From positions 144,158,152-144,222,151 of the forward strand of contig OZ026515.1 in NCBI GenBank assembly GCA_964019695.1: a DNA stretch of 64,000 bases. The letters run 5' to 3'. The stretch's first letter is position 1. The number at the start of each line of letters is the position of its first letter. The translations under genes and the position numbers were made by a program. Shown one piece after another: positions 45,678 to 57,036 of the stretch. This DNA is from Loripinus fragilis (lineage: Eukaryota > Mollusca > Bivalvia > Lucinida > Lucinidae). The notes beneath the pieces were generated by a model. That model saw only the letters and a list, made by a program, of their open reading frames with translations. It did no database searches and was not told where the DNA came from.

Positions 45678-46194
45678 TTTATCTAAACCTCTGGGCCCTT
45701 CATGTGATATTGGTGCTTATTGCATAAAGTTTTCTTTAAACCTATTGTCGGGCTAGATATCTAATGTTTGGTATGAGCCATCATCTATGTCCATACTTTA
45801 TGTATGCTAGCTACAAAGGCTTTAGTGAGACTGCACATTTTCGCAGGCCCATCTGAGCATCCCTATAACGACACAAGACTTGTATTGATCAATTTGAAAG
45901 TTTGATATTAGGCAGATTATCCTGTCAAGAATTTCAGTTGGAAATTTGTTCAAACAAGATGATTAAACTGTTAAAGCTCCAAATACAATTGCAGCAGACA
46001 GCGAATTTAGTAACATCTTTATTTTTTGAGAAAATAAGCTTTGCCATTTCATGTGCAGACAATTCACTGCAAATTTTAGATTGCATTCAAAGAGTGAAGG
46101 CAAAAATTTTTCCATTGGTTCCAAGGAGATGTCTATATAGAGCTATTATTACAAAAAAAAGGTCAATTTAACTTTTTGCATGCTGGGTAAATTT

Positions 46195-46335
46195 ACGACC
46201 TCTGAGATGATTGCAGCGGTAGAGTGTTAGACTTTGGTTCTAATCTAAGGGTCGCTACTTTGAGACTCACCGAAGGCACTGGAGTGTCCTTGAGCAAGAC
46301 ACTTTATCTTCTGCTTAGTACTACCTCTGCACCCT
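46195..46335 (+). mobile_element. degraded SINE inside a family B MITE
   Basis: GCGGTAGAGTGTTAGACTTTG, GAGACTCACCGAAGGCACTG and CTTGAGCAAGACACTTTATC are recognisable SINE parts. Family B MITE ends lie on both sides (TTGCATGCTGGGTAAATTT at 46175; GTCCAAACTGTTATCA after it). Confidence 0.7.
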
Positions 46336-46619
46336 GACCTAGGTCCAAACTGTTATCACAGGCTAGCAGCAGACAATAAAAATGGTTGTAACTTTTAAAC
46401 TAGCTGGTAAAGAGTTAAATGGCCTCGGGAAGTTTGGGATATGAGGTTATCTAGAGCCATACAGTCTGAAGGACACTTCAAGTGTTGGTTAAGCTGGTAG
46501 CCAGCATAAGGTACATGTAGCTGTGTGCATACAGCAAAGATTCACATCAGTCTGCACATCCACACAGTCTGTTCAGAGTCGTAGTTTTAAGCCTGAAGAA
46601 ACGTTGAACCCTTGGCTAC

Positions 46620-46700
46620 CCATAGAGCACCCATTGAAGACTTGGATCAGACTGCGCAAATGCGCAGTCTGATCTGAGTCTTCGATGGGTGCTCATGTCA
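46620..46700. repeat. GAGCACCCATTGAAGACT palindromic element
   Basis: GAGCACCCATTGAAGACTTGG and GAGTCTTCGATGGGTGCTC are the arms, with CAGACTGCGCAAATGCGCAG in the centre. Confidence 0.75.
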
Positions 46701-47555
46701 ATTTGAATCTTTTTTTTGGCCACCGGCTCAGTTTATCAATGAAATACTTCTCTAACTACCTCTTATCTTCAAATGTGTAGGCTGGTCAAGGTCATTTCTG
46801 TGTACCTAAAGCCTTGTGTCACCTTTACTGTTTTCCCGCCATTAATAGCATTTGTTGTGACGTCTGCTCTCTCATCTGCTTGTGTACTTTGGTTGCCTTT
46901 ATATGGACCCAGATCAGACTGTTCCCAAGAGATTTATTATGTTGGCTTCCCTTGGGTGCATTTAAATACATACAGCAGATGTAAAAAGCAGACGACATTT
47001 TCAGGAAAAAAATTAATTAGCATGTATATCCTGTTATACAGCTCTAATGGCTATGATTTTAAAACCTGATTTTAAAACCTTGGGGGGAGCTGTTCCTACT
47101 CTGATTTGTAAGTATGGGACTGCCCATTGTGTACTTTTAAGGGGTCACAGGTAGAATTTTCTAAATTCTGATGTATTCCTGCCCCTGAAAATTGTTTTAG
47201 TCTTAGCAAACAGTCTGAATCCAGATTAGGCCAAACACTTTGTTAGGCCTGATCTTGGGTCCAAACTCTGGTTAGTATTTGACGACAAGATACATTAAAA
47301 GCAGGCAAAGATGTTTAATTATCTGTCATTATATGTCACAGAGTTCTGAAAGAGTATCATGTATTTACCTTCTTTCCTGGCAAACTTCAGCTAATAGGTA
47401 ATGAAAAAAAAATTCCCAAAATATTATGTTAAGCAGGAACGTTGTTGCAGTCAAATTAGCAAGAAAACAGTCTTCTTCAATAACCTTCAGGTTATTGGGG
47501 TCGTCACTTAACTTAAAACTTTAACTTTTTGTGAAACGGTTACTGTCTTTTACTA

Positions 47556-47771
47556 CGGTAAATGTTCTAAATTTTTGAACACTATTTGCTTGCCAAAAAG
47601 GCTTAGATAATTAGGGCAGACCCAGATCAGACTGCTTCTGATGAAGCAGTCTGATCATGGTCTTCCCTGTTAGCAACTCTGACGAGCATTTTGTGAATTC
47701 CAGCCTTGAAAACCAAAATTTTATGATGAGAACAAAATGAGAAAAGTGTTCAAAATTTTAGAACATTTACT
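47556..47771. mobile_element. family F MITE with a nested GATC palindrome
   Basis: Ends GGTAAATGTTCTAAA / TTTAGAACATTTAC. At 47620-47662 a palindrome CCAGATCAGACTGCTTC / GAAGCAGTCTGATCATGG. Confidence 0.78.
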
Positions 47772-48604
47772 GTAAAGCTCAGATTTAGTTTTCTGTGTTT
47801 CTGATAAATCTTCTTGTACTTGATGATGCTCTCATTATCTGGAGCCATTGCTTGCTGGCGATGGAACTACAAATAATTGCAATCATCCTTTGATTATCTA
47901 CCCTAGATCTGCAGTAGTTATCTCCTCAACTGAAGAAAGATATTACAAATTTATTACCTGTCATGATACAGAACTTATATTATGATGCATAATATAATCA
48001 AAGTGAATGGCCTTACATGACTGAAAAAATATTAACCCTTTGTAATCAGGAAACCTCAAAACGAGTACTTTTGCAAACAGTGAAGACCCTAATGCTGCAT
48101 TTTACCAGGGTCTACACTGTTTGTAAAGGTAAAAGAGATCTTCAGACAAAAGAATATAATATTTTTTGAAAATTATAACCTGACACCCTTAAATATGTAC
48201 AATGGGCTATCCCAAGTTTATTGCCTCAAACCAGAAGGAAGAATCCATTAGTATACAAAGGGTTAAAGCATCAACTTGTACAAACAAACAAAAATGAAAG
48301 TTGCTTCAGTTTAAGGATGCTAAAGTAATCATTCTTTCCATACAAAAATGTACGCTTATTATCACATTAAGTCTTTTGGCACGGGATTTCTTTCAAACTT
48401 TATTTTTTCATCTCTTCAAAACTTAAACAAGTTCAGATAAAGGTTTTGTCCAATGTACCGTTTCTAAGCTGGCTGCCAAAATGGTTCCTACTTGTCAGTC
48501 CACTTTTTGTGGAAGCAATAATTAAGTTACAAACTCAGATTGTATCCATGCTTAAACTTAAGTTATAATATGCAGGCCTTTAGTTAAGGGTGTGTAACAA
48601 ATAA

Positions 48605-48795
48605 TAAGTTTCTTATTTCTCAACCAAAATATATGTTGTGTGTACTCAAAAGAACTGTCTCAATGAGACCATTTGTTGTGGGTACTCAAAGGAACCATCT
48701 CAATGAGACTGTTCTTTTGAGCACGCAGAACATATGCTAAAAATTATGGGTAGGAAATATTTACAATTTTACGCTGAAAATTTTTGTTTATCAAA
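48605..48795. mobile_element. family C MITE with partial arm duplication
   Basis: GTGTGTACTCAAAAGAACTG, then a second left arm GTGGGTACTCAAAGGAACCA before the right arm GACTGTTCTTTTGAGCACGC. The left arm occurs twice. Confidence 0.8.
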
Positions 48796-48986
48796 ACCTG
48801 TGTATGTGAGGCTTTACCTCTAAGTCTCAGAGCTCTATACTTCCACAAAATGCTTTGAGGCGTGACTGTAACGGTAAATGCATTGGATGAATCGAGGATC
48901 ATTACTTAAGAGGTCGTGGTAGAAGTGTAGTTCAACTTGTTTTCATCCAAATATACATTGCTTTCTTTACTATTGCTTTGTTGCAG

Positions 48987-49130
48987 GTATCATCAATGAA
49001 GTGTGGTTTACTGCCGCTTTCACAAGAGGCCTTGATTTGTGGTGATGTCAGTTACCATGACTACAATGGTATTCTTGTGGAGGCTGAGGAGAGAGAAAAG
49101 TTACAAAGAAACCTAGGACCAAAAAATAAG
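48987..49130 (+). CDS. adducin exon 5 (head domain)
   Basis: Acceptor TTGCAG, donor GTGAGT at 49131, phase 0, 48 codons (235-282). It encodes [20 protein letters not shown], then [17 protein letters not shown] and NLGPKNK. These match the MKCGLLP, YHDYHGIL and NLGPKSK blocks of known adducins. Confidence 0.97.
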
Positions 49131-49405
49131 GTGAGTTGGGAATATTAACATTTTCAAAACAGGCCTTTGATAAATCTTAAGGTTTTCACATTTTGAAATT
49201 TTATCAACCACAAAATATAACTTACAGCAAATATGTGTATTCGCAGAGAAATCATTTGCCAGTAGCTGCAATCTAGCTTTGATTGACGGCGAGGCCACAC
49301 CTGGTTCGCACATGCAAAACTGACCACATTGTACACCATATATGTGACTTATTAAATTGAAGATGGCAGAATATGGACTAGGCATAAAGATATGGCTGAT
49401 ATATT

Positions 49406-49640
49406 GGTCTCTGCGCGAGAAAACCTGTCTTCTGGGGTTTGCAAGCAACTAAGGCACAGATCAGCATGCACATCCGTGCATTCTGATCAGCACCTTTGTA
49501 ATTCACTTGTTGTAAAGTTTTATGTCAAAACTTGCTACAAGGGAAATTTCACTATTCTAGCTAGTCTCTGTAGCTGAACATGCTTGTTTTGGTATGACCT
49601 GGTCAGAAACTCCAAAGACAGGTTTTCTCGAAATGAGGCC
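49406..49640. mobile_element. family I MITE
   Basis: GGTCTCTGCGCGAGAAAACC to AAAGACAGGTTTTCTCGAAA TGAGGCC. The CATAT-flanked foldback starts directly after it. Confidence 0.85.
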
Positions 49641-49645
49641 CATAT

Positions 49646-49943
49646 CAGGGGTAACAACCTACGTCATAGCATGGATGTTGCAAACATGTTGTATGACGCC
49701 ATCTTTGATTTACAAGGTAATTTTTTCCCTTTTAAATTTATACGGATTAGTGTCTGTCAAAACTTAGCAGTGACCATTATATATTCTGCTCAAGTGTGAT
49801 GTTAGGCACGGCCTGCACTGCTTAGTTCTGACAGACACTAATCTGTACAAATTTACGAAGGGAAAAACTTGCCTTGTAAATCAAAGATGGCATCATACTA
49901 CATGTTTGCAACATCCATGCTATGAATTAGGTTGTTAACCCGG
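49646..49943. mobile_element. 298-bp foldback element with CATAT target duplication
   Basis: Arms of about 120 bp start with C(A/C)GGG(G/T)TAACAACCTA and contain TCATAGCATGGATGTTG on both sides in opposite orientation. CATAT is present immediately outside both ends (49641-49645 and 49944-49948). The left end abuts the end of a family I MITE, so it landed at that junction. In adducin intron 5. Confidence 0.82.
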
Positions 49944-50174
49944 CATATGAATAATTAAGATTGCAGTTTCTGACATTCAAATTGATATAAAGTGGCTAAA
50001 ATAGCAGCATACAATCTAGACAGTGCACTAACATCCATGAGAAAAACTAAAGCTCAAAAATAACTTAGAAAATATGTACAATAAAGGCCATGCCTGCCAC
50101 ACCATCACTGCTCATGATGAGTTGGTTGTTTTTGATTGTTATTTATAAAACTGAATTGATATGTTTGATTCAAG

Positions 50175-50273
50175 GTTATGCTGTTACGTAACCATGGTAT
50201 AGTGGCTTGTGGCGCCACAGTAGAAGAAGCTTACCACTACGCAATAAATGTTACAAAAGCTTGTGATATACAG
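50175..50273 (+). CDS. adducin exon 6 (head domain, RNHG motif)
   Basis: Acceptor TTCAAG, donor GTAGGT at 50274, phase 0, 33 codons (283-315). It encodes [20 protein letters not shown] and ends NVTKACDIQ. The RNHG histidine corresponds to the third metal ligand of class II aldolases. A 24-base C tract followed by an AC repeat begins only 20 bp after the exon. Confidence 0.97.
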
Positions 50274-50293
50274 GTAGGTTAATAGTATCATTA

Positions 50294-50300
50294 CCCCCCC

Positions 50301-50348
<48 letters not shown>
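50294..50348 (+). repeat. C tract and AC repeat 20 bp after exon 6
   Basis: 24 C followed by about 15 AC units, close to the exon 6 donor. Confidence 0.97.
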
Positions 50349-50395
50349 TGCATAACACACAAAAAATACACAAAACAACCCATAAACACTAATAC

Positions 50396-50631
50396 GAGCT
50401 GTGATATGATTTCCAATAATGTGGAATTTTTACAAATGTAGACTCAGACAAGGCTGTGCAGCCTCCTTTTAAGCTTAGAAACTCCAAATGATGTTCAGTC
50501 AGTATCTTAACACTCATAGAATATTCAAGCGACTAGCAAAGGCTCTGATCAGACCTGCGCATATGGGCAGGCTGATCTGAGGCTTAACTGGTCGAGTATA
50601 CCACATTGTTGGAAATCTCATGTTGCGGCTC
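50396..50631. mobile_element. family A MITE
   Basis: GAGCTGTGATATGATTTCC at the left, GGAAATCTCATGTTGCGGCTC at the right, with the family body between. Adducin intron 6. Confidence 0.88.
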
Positions 50632-51065
50632 AGTTGTAGTTGTGACAGGTAGTCTGTTGATTTGCCATAGAGACCCAAACTAGGCTAATCAAATGTTCAA
50701 GCTCCTAGTTTACCTTCAAAATACACTGTAAAGAATTTTATTAAAATTTTAAATGCTTAGAATTAAACCTAAAAAATTGCATCAGACTACTCTCTGCTAG
50801 AACCCAATATTCTGGAAGGACCAGAATATGAAAAGTATCAATACTATATAAAGTTGCTTCTCAGAAGCCAGCTGAGCTGGATCTACTTGGTCTTCAAAAA
50901 TATGATATATCTGGGTGTTGCATGGTAAGGCTAAATAACACAGGCTGAGCTTTTATACGAAGAACATTTGTGTTTTTTTAAATAAAGAAATTAAAAATCA
51001 ATGGATGGAACCAATTTTCAGATGAAGTGAAATGGAAGAAAATTTACATTATGCAAAGGATGCAA

Positions 51066-51288
51066 TTAACTCTGCCTGCTAGGTCATCTGCTGATAACCT
51101 TTGCAAACAGTTTGGATCCAGATCAAGCCCGACGAAAGGTCCTGCCTGATCTTGATCCAATCTGTTTGACACTCTGTTGGTATTTCTTAGACTTTTTATA
51201 AAAAAGGTGATTTTAAAAACAAATAAACAGCAGACGATAAAAGTGTGGAAAATTACCCAGCTTGCAGACACTCTGCACAAAAGACTTG
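51066..51288. mobile_element. family B palindromic MITE
   Basis: TTAACTCTGCCTGCTAGGTC through GGATCCAGATCAAGCCCGAC to ATTACCCAGCTTGCAGACAC. It lies 60-280 bp before exon 7. Confidence 0.85.
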
Positions 51289-51349
51289 TTAACTCTTTGC
51301 ATGATTGTTAATTTGTTGTTGTTTAGCAATGGCTTATTTTTTCCCACAG

Positions 51350-51523
51350 GTTCAAGCGATGCCAGCTGGGTTAGATAACTTAATTCTCGTAAGTCCAGAA
51401 ATCCGAGAGAAAACTGCCCGAATAGCGAGCCAGACGGGAGGAGGAGGAGTGGACACTTCCGGCAAGAAGTGGAAGTGTGGAGAGCTCGAGTATGAAGCTT
51501 ACATGAGACTTCTCGATAATGCT
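51350..51523 (+). CDS. adducin exon 7 (end of head)
   Basis: Acceptor CCCACAG, donor GTAAGA at 51524, phase 0, 58 codons (316-373). It encodes VQAMPAGLDNLILVSPEIRE, a short glycine run (TGGGGVD), then KWKCGELEYEAYMRLLDNA, matching the conserved EFEALMRMLDN block that closes the head. The glycine-containing stretch aligns with a variable loop in vertebrate adducins. Confidence 0.97.
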
Positions 51524-52076
51524 GTAAGAATTCTGTTGTTATAATGACAATACTTGATCTTGCATTTCATTTTATTAACCCTCTATACCCTAATGGATTC
51601 TTCCTTTTGGTTTGATACAATAAATCTGGGATGGTCGTTTGTGTAATTCGAGGGGGTCACAGGTTATAATTTCCAAATAAAATTGTATTTCTTTCTCTGT
51701 AGATCATTTTTGTCTTGGCAAAGAGTATAGACGATGATAAAATGCCACATTATGTGGCATTTCTTCTGGGTCTTCACTGTTTACCCAAGTACACATTTAG
51801 GAGAGATTAGTCACTACTAGTAAATAAAGGGTAAATGGTTTATTCTAAGAAAAGTTACAGGTCTCAGATAGAGAGAAGCTTTTTAGCTTTTAAACAGAAG
51901 CTGTGGTTTGTATGTTTTTGCTCTATGTTCAATACATTGAAACTTTTCTCTCAGTTGAAAATAAGAAATGAGCCAAATAACAATACTAGTGAGATCATTT
52001 CTGCAAGGTCTACCCCTTTGCTTGAGCTGTAATTTTGATTTGTGTGATATTTGATCATACCAGCGTAAACATTATT

Positions 52077-53075
52077 AGGGCCCCGCCAACGTATGTTGGC
52101 AGAGCTCTATTGTTTTTGGCTTGTTCGCTGTCTGTCTGTCTGTCCGTGGTCACTTTAACTCAGTCATTTTTTATTGGATTTCTTCCAAATTTCATATATG
52201 GATTGCTTCCATCAAGCTCTCGTTCAAGTTCGAATATGGGTTTAGTCCGACATCTGATAACCAAAATGGCCAACATAACGGCCGCCACCTATCAATATCC
52301 ACTGTTGTGGTCACTCTAACTCGGTCATTTTTAATCAGATTTCTTTCAAATTTCATATATGGATTGCTTTCATCAAACTCTCATTCAAGTTTGAATATGG
52401 GTTTTCTCTGACATCCGATAACCAAGATGGCCGACAAAATGGCAGCTGCCTATCAATGTCCGCTGTCGTGGTCACTCTAACTTTGTCATTTTTTATCGGA
52501 TTTCTTTCAAATTTCATATATGGATTGCTTTCATCAAACTCTCATTCAAGTTCGAATATGAATTTTGTCTGACGAATGATAACCAAGATGGCTGACAAAG
52601 CGGCCGCCGCCTATCAGTGTGCGCTGTCGTGGTTTCTCATAGTCATTTTTATTGGTTTTCTTCCAAATTTCATGTATGGATTGCTTCCATCAAACTCTTG
52701 TTCAAATACAGGTTTAGTCTGACGAAGGATAACCAAGATGGCCGACAAAATGGCCACCGCCTATCAGTTTGCACTTGTGGACAATCTACCTTAATCATTT
52801 ATTACCCGATTGCCTCCAAATTTCTCTCAAGTTTTAATATGAGCTTTGTCGGATAGCCAAGATGGCTGCCAAAATGGCCACCACCGATCAGTTTGCAGTT
52901 GTGGACACTCTCACTTAGTCATTTATCACCCATTTTTTTCAGAATTTCATAATGGACTACTTTCATCAAACTATTGTTCATGTCTGAATATTGGTTCTGC
53001 CCGATGAATGATTATTAAGATTTTTTGCCAAAACAGATATCCCTTTTTCGCTGCAGGGCATTACAGCGGGGCCCT
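52077..53075. mobile_element. 1-kb element with about six tandem modules
   Basis: AGGGCCCCGC and GCGGGGCCCT are inverted at the ends. GTGGTCACTCTAACT, TTCATATATGGATTGCTT and AACCAAGATGGC recur about every 125-160 bp. A TGTC microsatellite lies at 52128-52145. Four open frames here are repeat by-products. Confidence 0.75.
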
Positions 53076-53321
53076 TTGTCGGAGTCCGACTGTTCTGGTT
53101 GTGCCACATTCTCAAAGGTGGCCATGAAATATCCTATTTACAAAGATTGCTTCTGATTCGTTGTTTGGATTAGAATATGCAAATTGGTTACATGTATGTG
53201 TAATTAAAGCTGGTCTATAAATTAGGCTATTCTCTTGCTTTAGAAAATCCCACTTCATAGCTTAGTTGGGACAAAAACATTATTACACAGTTATAATGAA
53301 AGCATATTTAATTGATTACAG

Positions 53322-53467
53322 GGCTACAGAACTGGGTACCCCTACAAACAGCCAGTGATAAAGAGAGAAGTTAGGAGAGAGAAGTCTAATAGTGAAGTAG
53401 AGATTCCCCCTTCATCTAGTTCATTTACTTATGTCTTTGATGGCGACATAGAACACTCAAAATATGT
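53322..53467 (+). CDS. adducin exon 8 (neck)
   Basis: Acceptor ATTACAG, donor GTAAGT at 53468. It starts in phase 0 with GYRTGYPYKQPVIKREVR and ends two bases into codon 422. The rest is a charged and serine-rich stretch (EIPPSSSSFTYVFDGDIEHS), comparable to the neck region that mediates subunit association in known adducins. Confidence 0.96.
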
Positions 53468-53704
53468 GTAAGTCCTTATCTTACAATGTGCATTTCATAA
53501 ACATTTCACTTTTAGTTCACCCGAGCCAAAGGCACTAATGAGGTATTTGTATGGCAATGGTCTGTCATCCATATGACCATCATTGTCCATTCACATTCTC
53601 AAGGCAGTATAGTCAAATTTCAGGCAAAGCATCATCATGTAGGGGGAAATGCTTCCTAATTTTTTTTTGATGATTGGATTGGAACTCTGGTTGCCATGAC
53701 AACA

Positions 53705-54405
53705 TAAAGCTCCCATAGAATTGTAAAGGGGAAAAACTTTAAAAATTCTTCTATAAAACCATGAGGCTAACAGATTATATATTTAGTATGTAGTAATTTC
53801 TAGTGGTCCCCTAAAAAAATTGTGCCAATCAGGCCCCCCTGTGGCTCAGTGACAATAGCTCCCATAGACTTACAGGGTTTGCACAGGCTTGAAAAGTACT
53901 TGAATTTAGAGGGCTTTCTTGAAAAGTCCTTGAAAATTAAATATGCCTTGAAAAGTACTGGAAAATCACTCTAATGCCTTGAAAAGTCCTTGAATTCTTC
54001 TATTTTCTGTAGGACTTGACACTGTTGATGGAGATCTAAACCAGCATAAAATTGCTGTGCCTTTATTTGTAATTTTTTACTAATTTTCTATTACTAATTT
54101 CTTCATTATCTCCGTCTAGCATTTCTGAAGTATAATTTTAACACTTAAATCGGGATTTTTCATAAACTCTTATTCCTTGAAAACTGTAGGATAGTCTTGA
54201 GAAGTCCTTGAAAAATCCTTGAATTTTTCTCAAACTTTCCTTTATGAACCCTGATAAAGCCCCCATAGAATTATAAAGGGGAAAAAACTTCAAAATTCTC
54301 CTATAAAACCATGAGGCTAACAGTTTATATATTTAGTATGCAGTAATTCTAGTGGTCCGCTCAATCAGGCCCCTTATGGCTCAATAACAATAGCTTCCAT
54401 AGACT
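53705..54405 (+). repeat. direct duplication of ~150 bp around a family E element
   Basis: 53712-53870 and 54255-54405 share CTATAAAACCATGAGGCTAA, TATATATTTAGTATG and AATAGCT(C/T)CCATAGACTT. They are direct repeats separated by the family E element. Confidence 0.8.
53873..54253. mobile_element. family E element between duplicated flanks
   Basis: CAGGGTTTGCACAGGCTTG to TTTATGAACCCTG, same interior as the copy at 23096. Both sides carry copies of one ~150-bp segment. Confidence 0.82.
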
Positions 54406-54690
54406 TAAATGGGTGAATGTTTTCAGGATTATTCCTGAATTCAGGATTTTGAGGCTGACTTTCCATAGAAAGTCAGCCTCAAAATGCTGAATTAGGCAGA
54501 TGATAATAGCTTCTCTGATTTATTTTCAGTTCATCTTAGGACAATTAGCCATTTTACTTGAAATTATTAATGATTTGTAGGCATACAACAAGTTTGAATA
54601 TTAGAATTTGAATTTCTAAGTTCAGGATTTTAGAAATTTTAAACTTTCACCCTTGGACTTATAATGTTATGAAATGTTTCTCTATTTCAG

Positions 54691-54820
54691 ATCTCCTATT
54701 AAATTAGCGATGGAAAGACAGAAACAACAACATAAAGTTGGCTGGTTAAACTCTCCGAATGTCTATGTGAAACAAGAAATAGATGAAATAGGAACACAAA
54801 ACCCCAAGAAAATAACCAAG
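54691..54820 (+). CDS. adducin exon 9 (neck)
   Basis: Acceptor TCTATTTCAG, donor GTATTT at 54821 (weaker than the others). The first base completes Val-422. It encodes SPIKLAMERQKQQHKVGWLN and ends with KKITK, comparable to the SPLR...KQQREKTRWLNS block of vertebrate adducins. Phase 0 at the end. A family A MITE begins about 8 bp after the splice junction. Confidence 0.95.
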
Positions 54821-54828
54821 GTATTTGG

Positions 54829-55726
54829 GCAACGACATGTGATTTCCAACAATGTGGCATTTTAACAAGTGTAGACTCAGACGTGCCTGTGCAGCTTAGA
54901 AACTCCAAATGGTGTTCAGTCAGTAGCTTAACACTCATAGAATATTCAAGCGCATATGCGCAGGCTGATCTGAGGCTTTGTTGGTCACAGTGGTAGGGCT
55001 GCCACGTTTTCGAAATTTGGTTAACGTTTACATGAGTTCCAGTAACCAAAACGATTCCGTTTAGACGTAACTTTCTGACTGATTTTTTTCCATTATGCAT
55101 CTCTGTAAAATTGTCGATATTTTCCCTAAAATACCTTTGAAAAATGTACCTTGTGCGAATATTCGAAATTGTTTCTGGTTGGGCGATGTGATAGAACTAA
55201 TTTCAAGGAAATGGAAAGTGATTGCATCATGCACATACTTGTACACCACGGACATTTCCTTCAGTTGCAAGTGTGTAATTGATGAGTGGACACACTAGAC
55301 ATAACTGCGAATCGTCACATATGCTTCTAAACACAGGCCGACAGGAAGTAAACCAAAAAACTTTCACATGCGTCTTCTCTATATTGTTCCAAGCAGTGGC
55401 TGAGTGAGACAATACTCGGGACATTTTTATGGCCTGTTGAGCCTGTAATTTCTAATTGCAGTCGCTACTTTATCAAATACAGCCGAATCTAAGAAAACAA
55501 ACAATCAGATTGATGATCCAGATGTGGCATATCACTTTTTAAGAGAATATTGTTCATTAGGATATGCTATTAATAAACCACGACGCTGGTCACATGTGAT
55601 AGAGTTCGTGTAATTGGTAGGTCAATTTTGTAAACGTTTATTGCAGAAACACGAAACGGTGGCGTTTACACGTGTAAGCATGGCAGCCCTACATACCACA
55701 TTGTTGGAAATCTCGTGTCACTGCTC
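54829..55726. mobile_element. family A MITE split by a nested element
   Basis: The left part (54829-54987) and right part (55693-55726, ACCACATTGTTGGAAATCTC) make up one family A copy. It starts about 8 bp after the exon 9 donor. Confidence 0.85.
54988..55692. mobile_element. ~700-bp element nested in a family A MITE
   Basis: Ends GTAGGGCTGCCACG and, inverted, CATGGCAGCCCTAC. Just inside are GTTAACGTTTACA and, near the right end, GCGTTTACACGTGTAAG. The inverted ends suggest a DNA transposon derivative (perhaps hAT-like). No transposase frame is visible and no clear target duplication was found. Confidence 0.65.
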
Positions 55727-57036
55727 ATATTCTTTTTAGTGGACTTTAATACAGAAGTTCCCTGTCTTTTGTCCTGAAAATAGATTTAAATTCATAGGTG
55801 TAATTAACTCTGGTAATTAACCCTAGATAGAGGATCTTACATGAGTGATCATTTTACATATGAAATTTATTAATGGAGCCTTCGGCGAGTTTAATAAATT
55901 TAATATGATATGATAACGAGTGCAAGATTCTGTTTATCATATGTCCTTTTAAATGTGATTTTATCGCCTTCAAAGTTTGTTTATTTCAATGAAAATTTGA
56001 ATTGTTGTCACAAACGTCTGTATGATGTTCTCGCCGAAAGTATTATGTAACATGTGGTCATAACATTATTTATGACATGACGTTATCCTCTGAATAACAG
56101 TAATGTCATATAATAAATAAAGTTATGGCCTTTCTGAATGCAAAAGGATTAAAGATGGGGCATGGATAGAGAAGGCTCAAAATAGGTTTCCGTGAAAATA
56201 TGATGCAAAATTACTATAAGCTGTATAAGGTATCAACTTTTGTCCCAAAAGCATTAGCATGAAAACTTAGGTATGCAAGTTTCTGTCTGTTAATTAGCCT
56301 GTCCATCAGTTTAAGTTCTAGCCTTAACCCCAGAGGACGACTTTAGTACAATTGTACTTTTACAAAATTTTAACCCATATAAGCCTTTTTATGGGACATA
56401 GACAAAGAGTGAAGAACCAGATCAGATGCTGCAGAATGTCTAATCAGGGTCATCACTGTTTATTTACAGGATTTACTATTAAAAGGCGACTAAATACGAA
56501 AATAGTCACCAAAAAAAACATAAATGCGGAAACAGACTCGCCCAACTGTTAAGGATAGTCTTAAACTGTTCTTTAGCATACATACTTAACTGTGCAAGCA
56601 ACTACAACATACCGCTTCTTGTAAAAACATGTAGTAAGGGAGGTAACTTACCCTCTCCTTATGACTTAATGCTCTGTGCCAGTTTTTAAGAGTGACTAGA
56701 TAAACCATTGTTGATTAGACATTAAACCTGAACTAATTTATAGATCTCATCACATACCTGTACTAGTGTTTCTTTAAGAAAGTGTGATCATAATGGTGTG
56801 TTACAGGGTAAAAAAGCAACGGTAAATATATCGACACATGTTTGTGTGATTTTAACGTCTTTTCAATATTTTTGTGTTGTGCATAACATCAAGTGATTGA
56901 ACGGCACTTTTTGCAGTAAGCTAGTTTGGTAAGAAAATGATAAGACTTTGAAATACAGTGCATTATCTGCTGATGGTACTCTTTAAAATCACTATTCAGG
57001 GGGAAATCTTGGTATACACACATGTAGTAAGTGCTT

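Larger units (their letters stand above)
42758..48986 (+). other. adducin intron 4 (6.2 kb)
   Basis: GTAAGT to TTGCAG. It holds families C, F and L, GATC palindromes and a degraded SINE. 43140-44500 and 44680-45460 show nothing recognisable. Confidence 0.9.

Noticed and set aside
52035..52856. Four overlapping + frames
   Set aside because: They repeat the same peptide because they lie on tandem modules of a mobile element.
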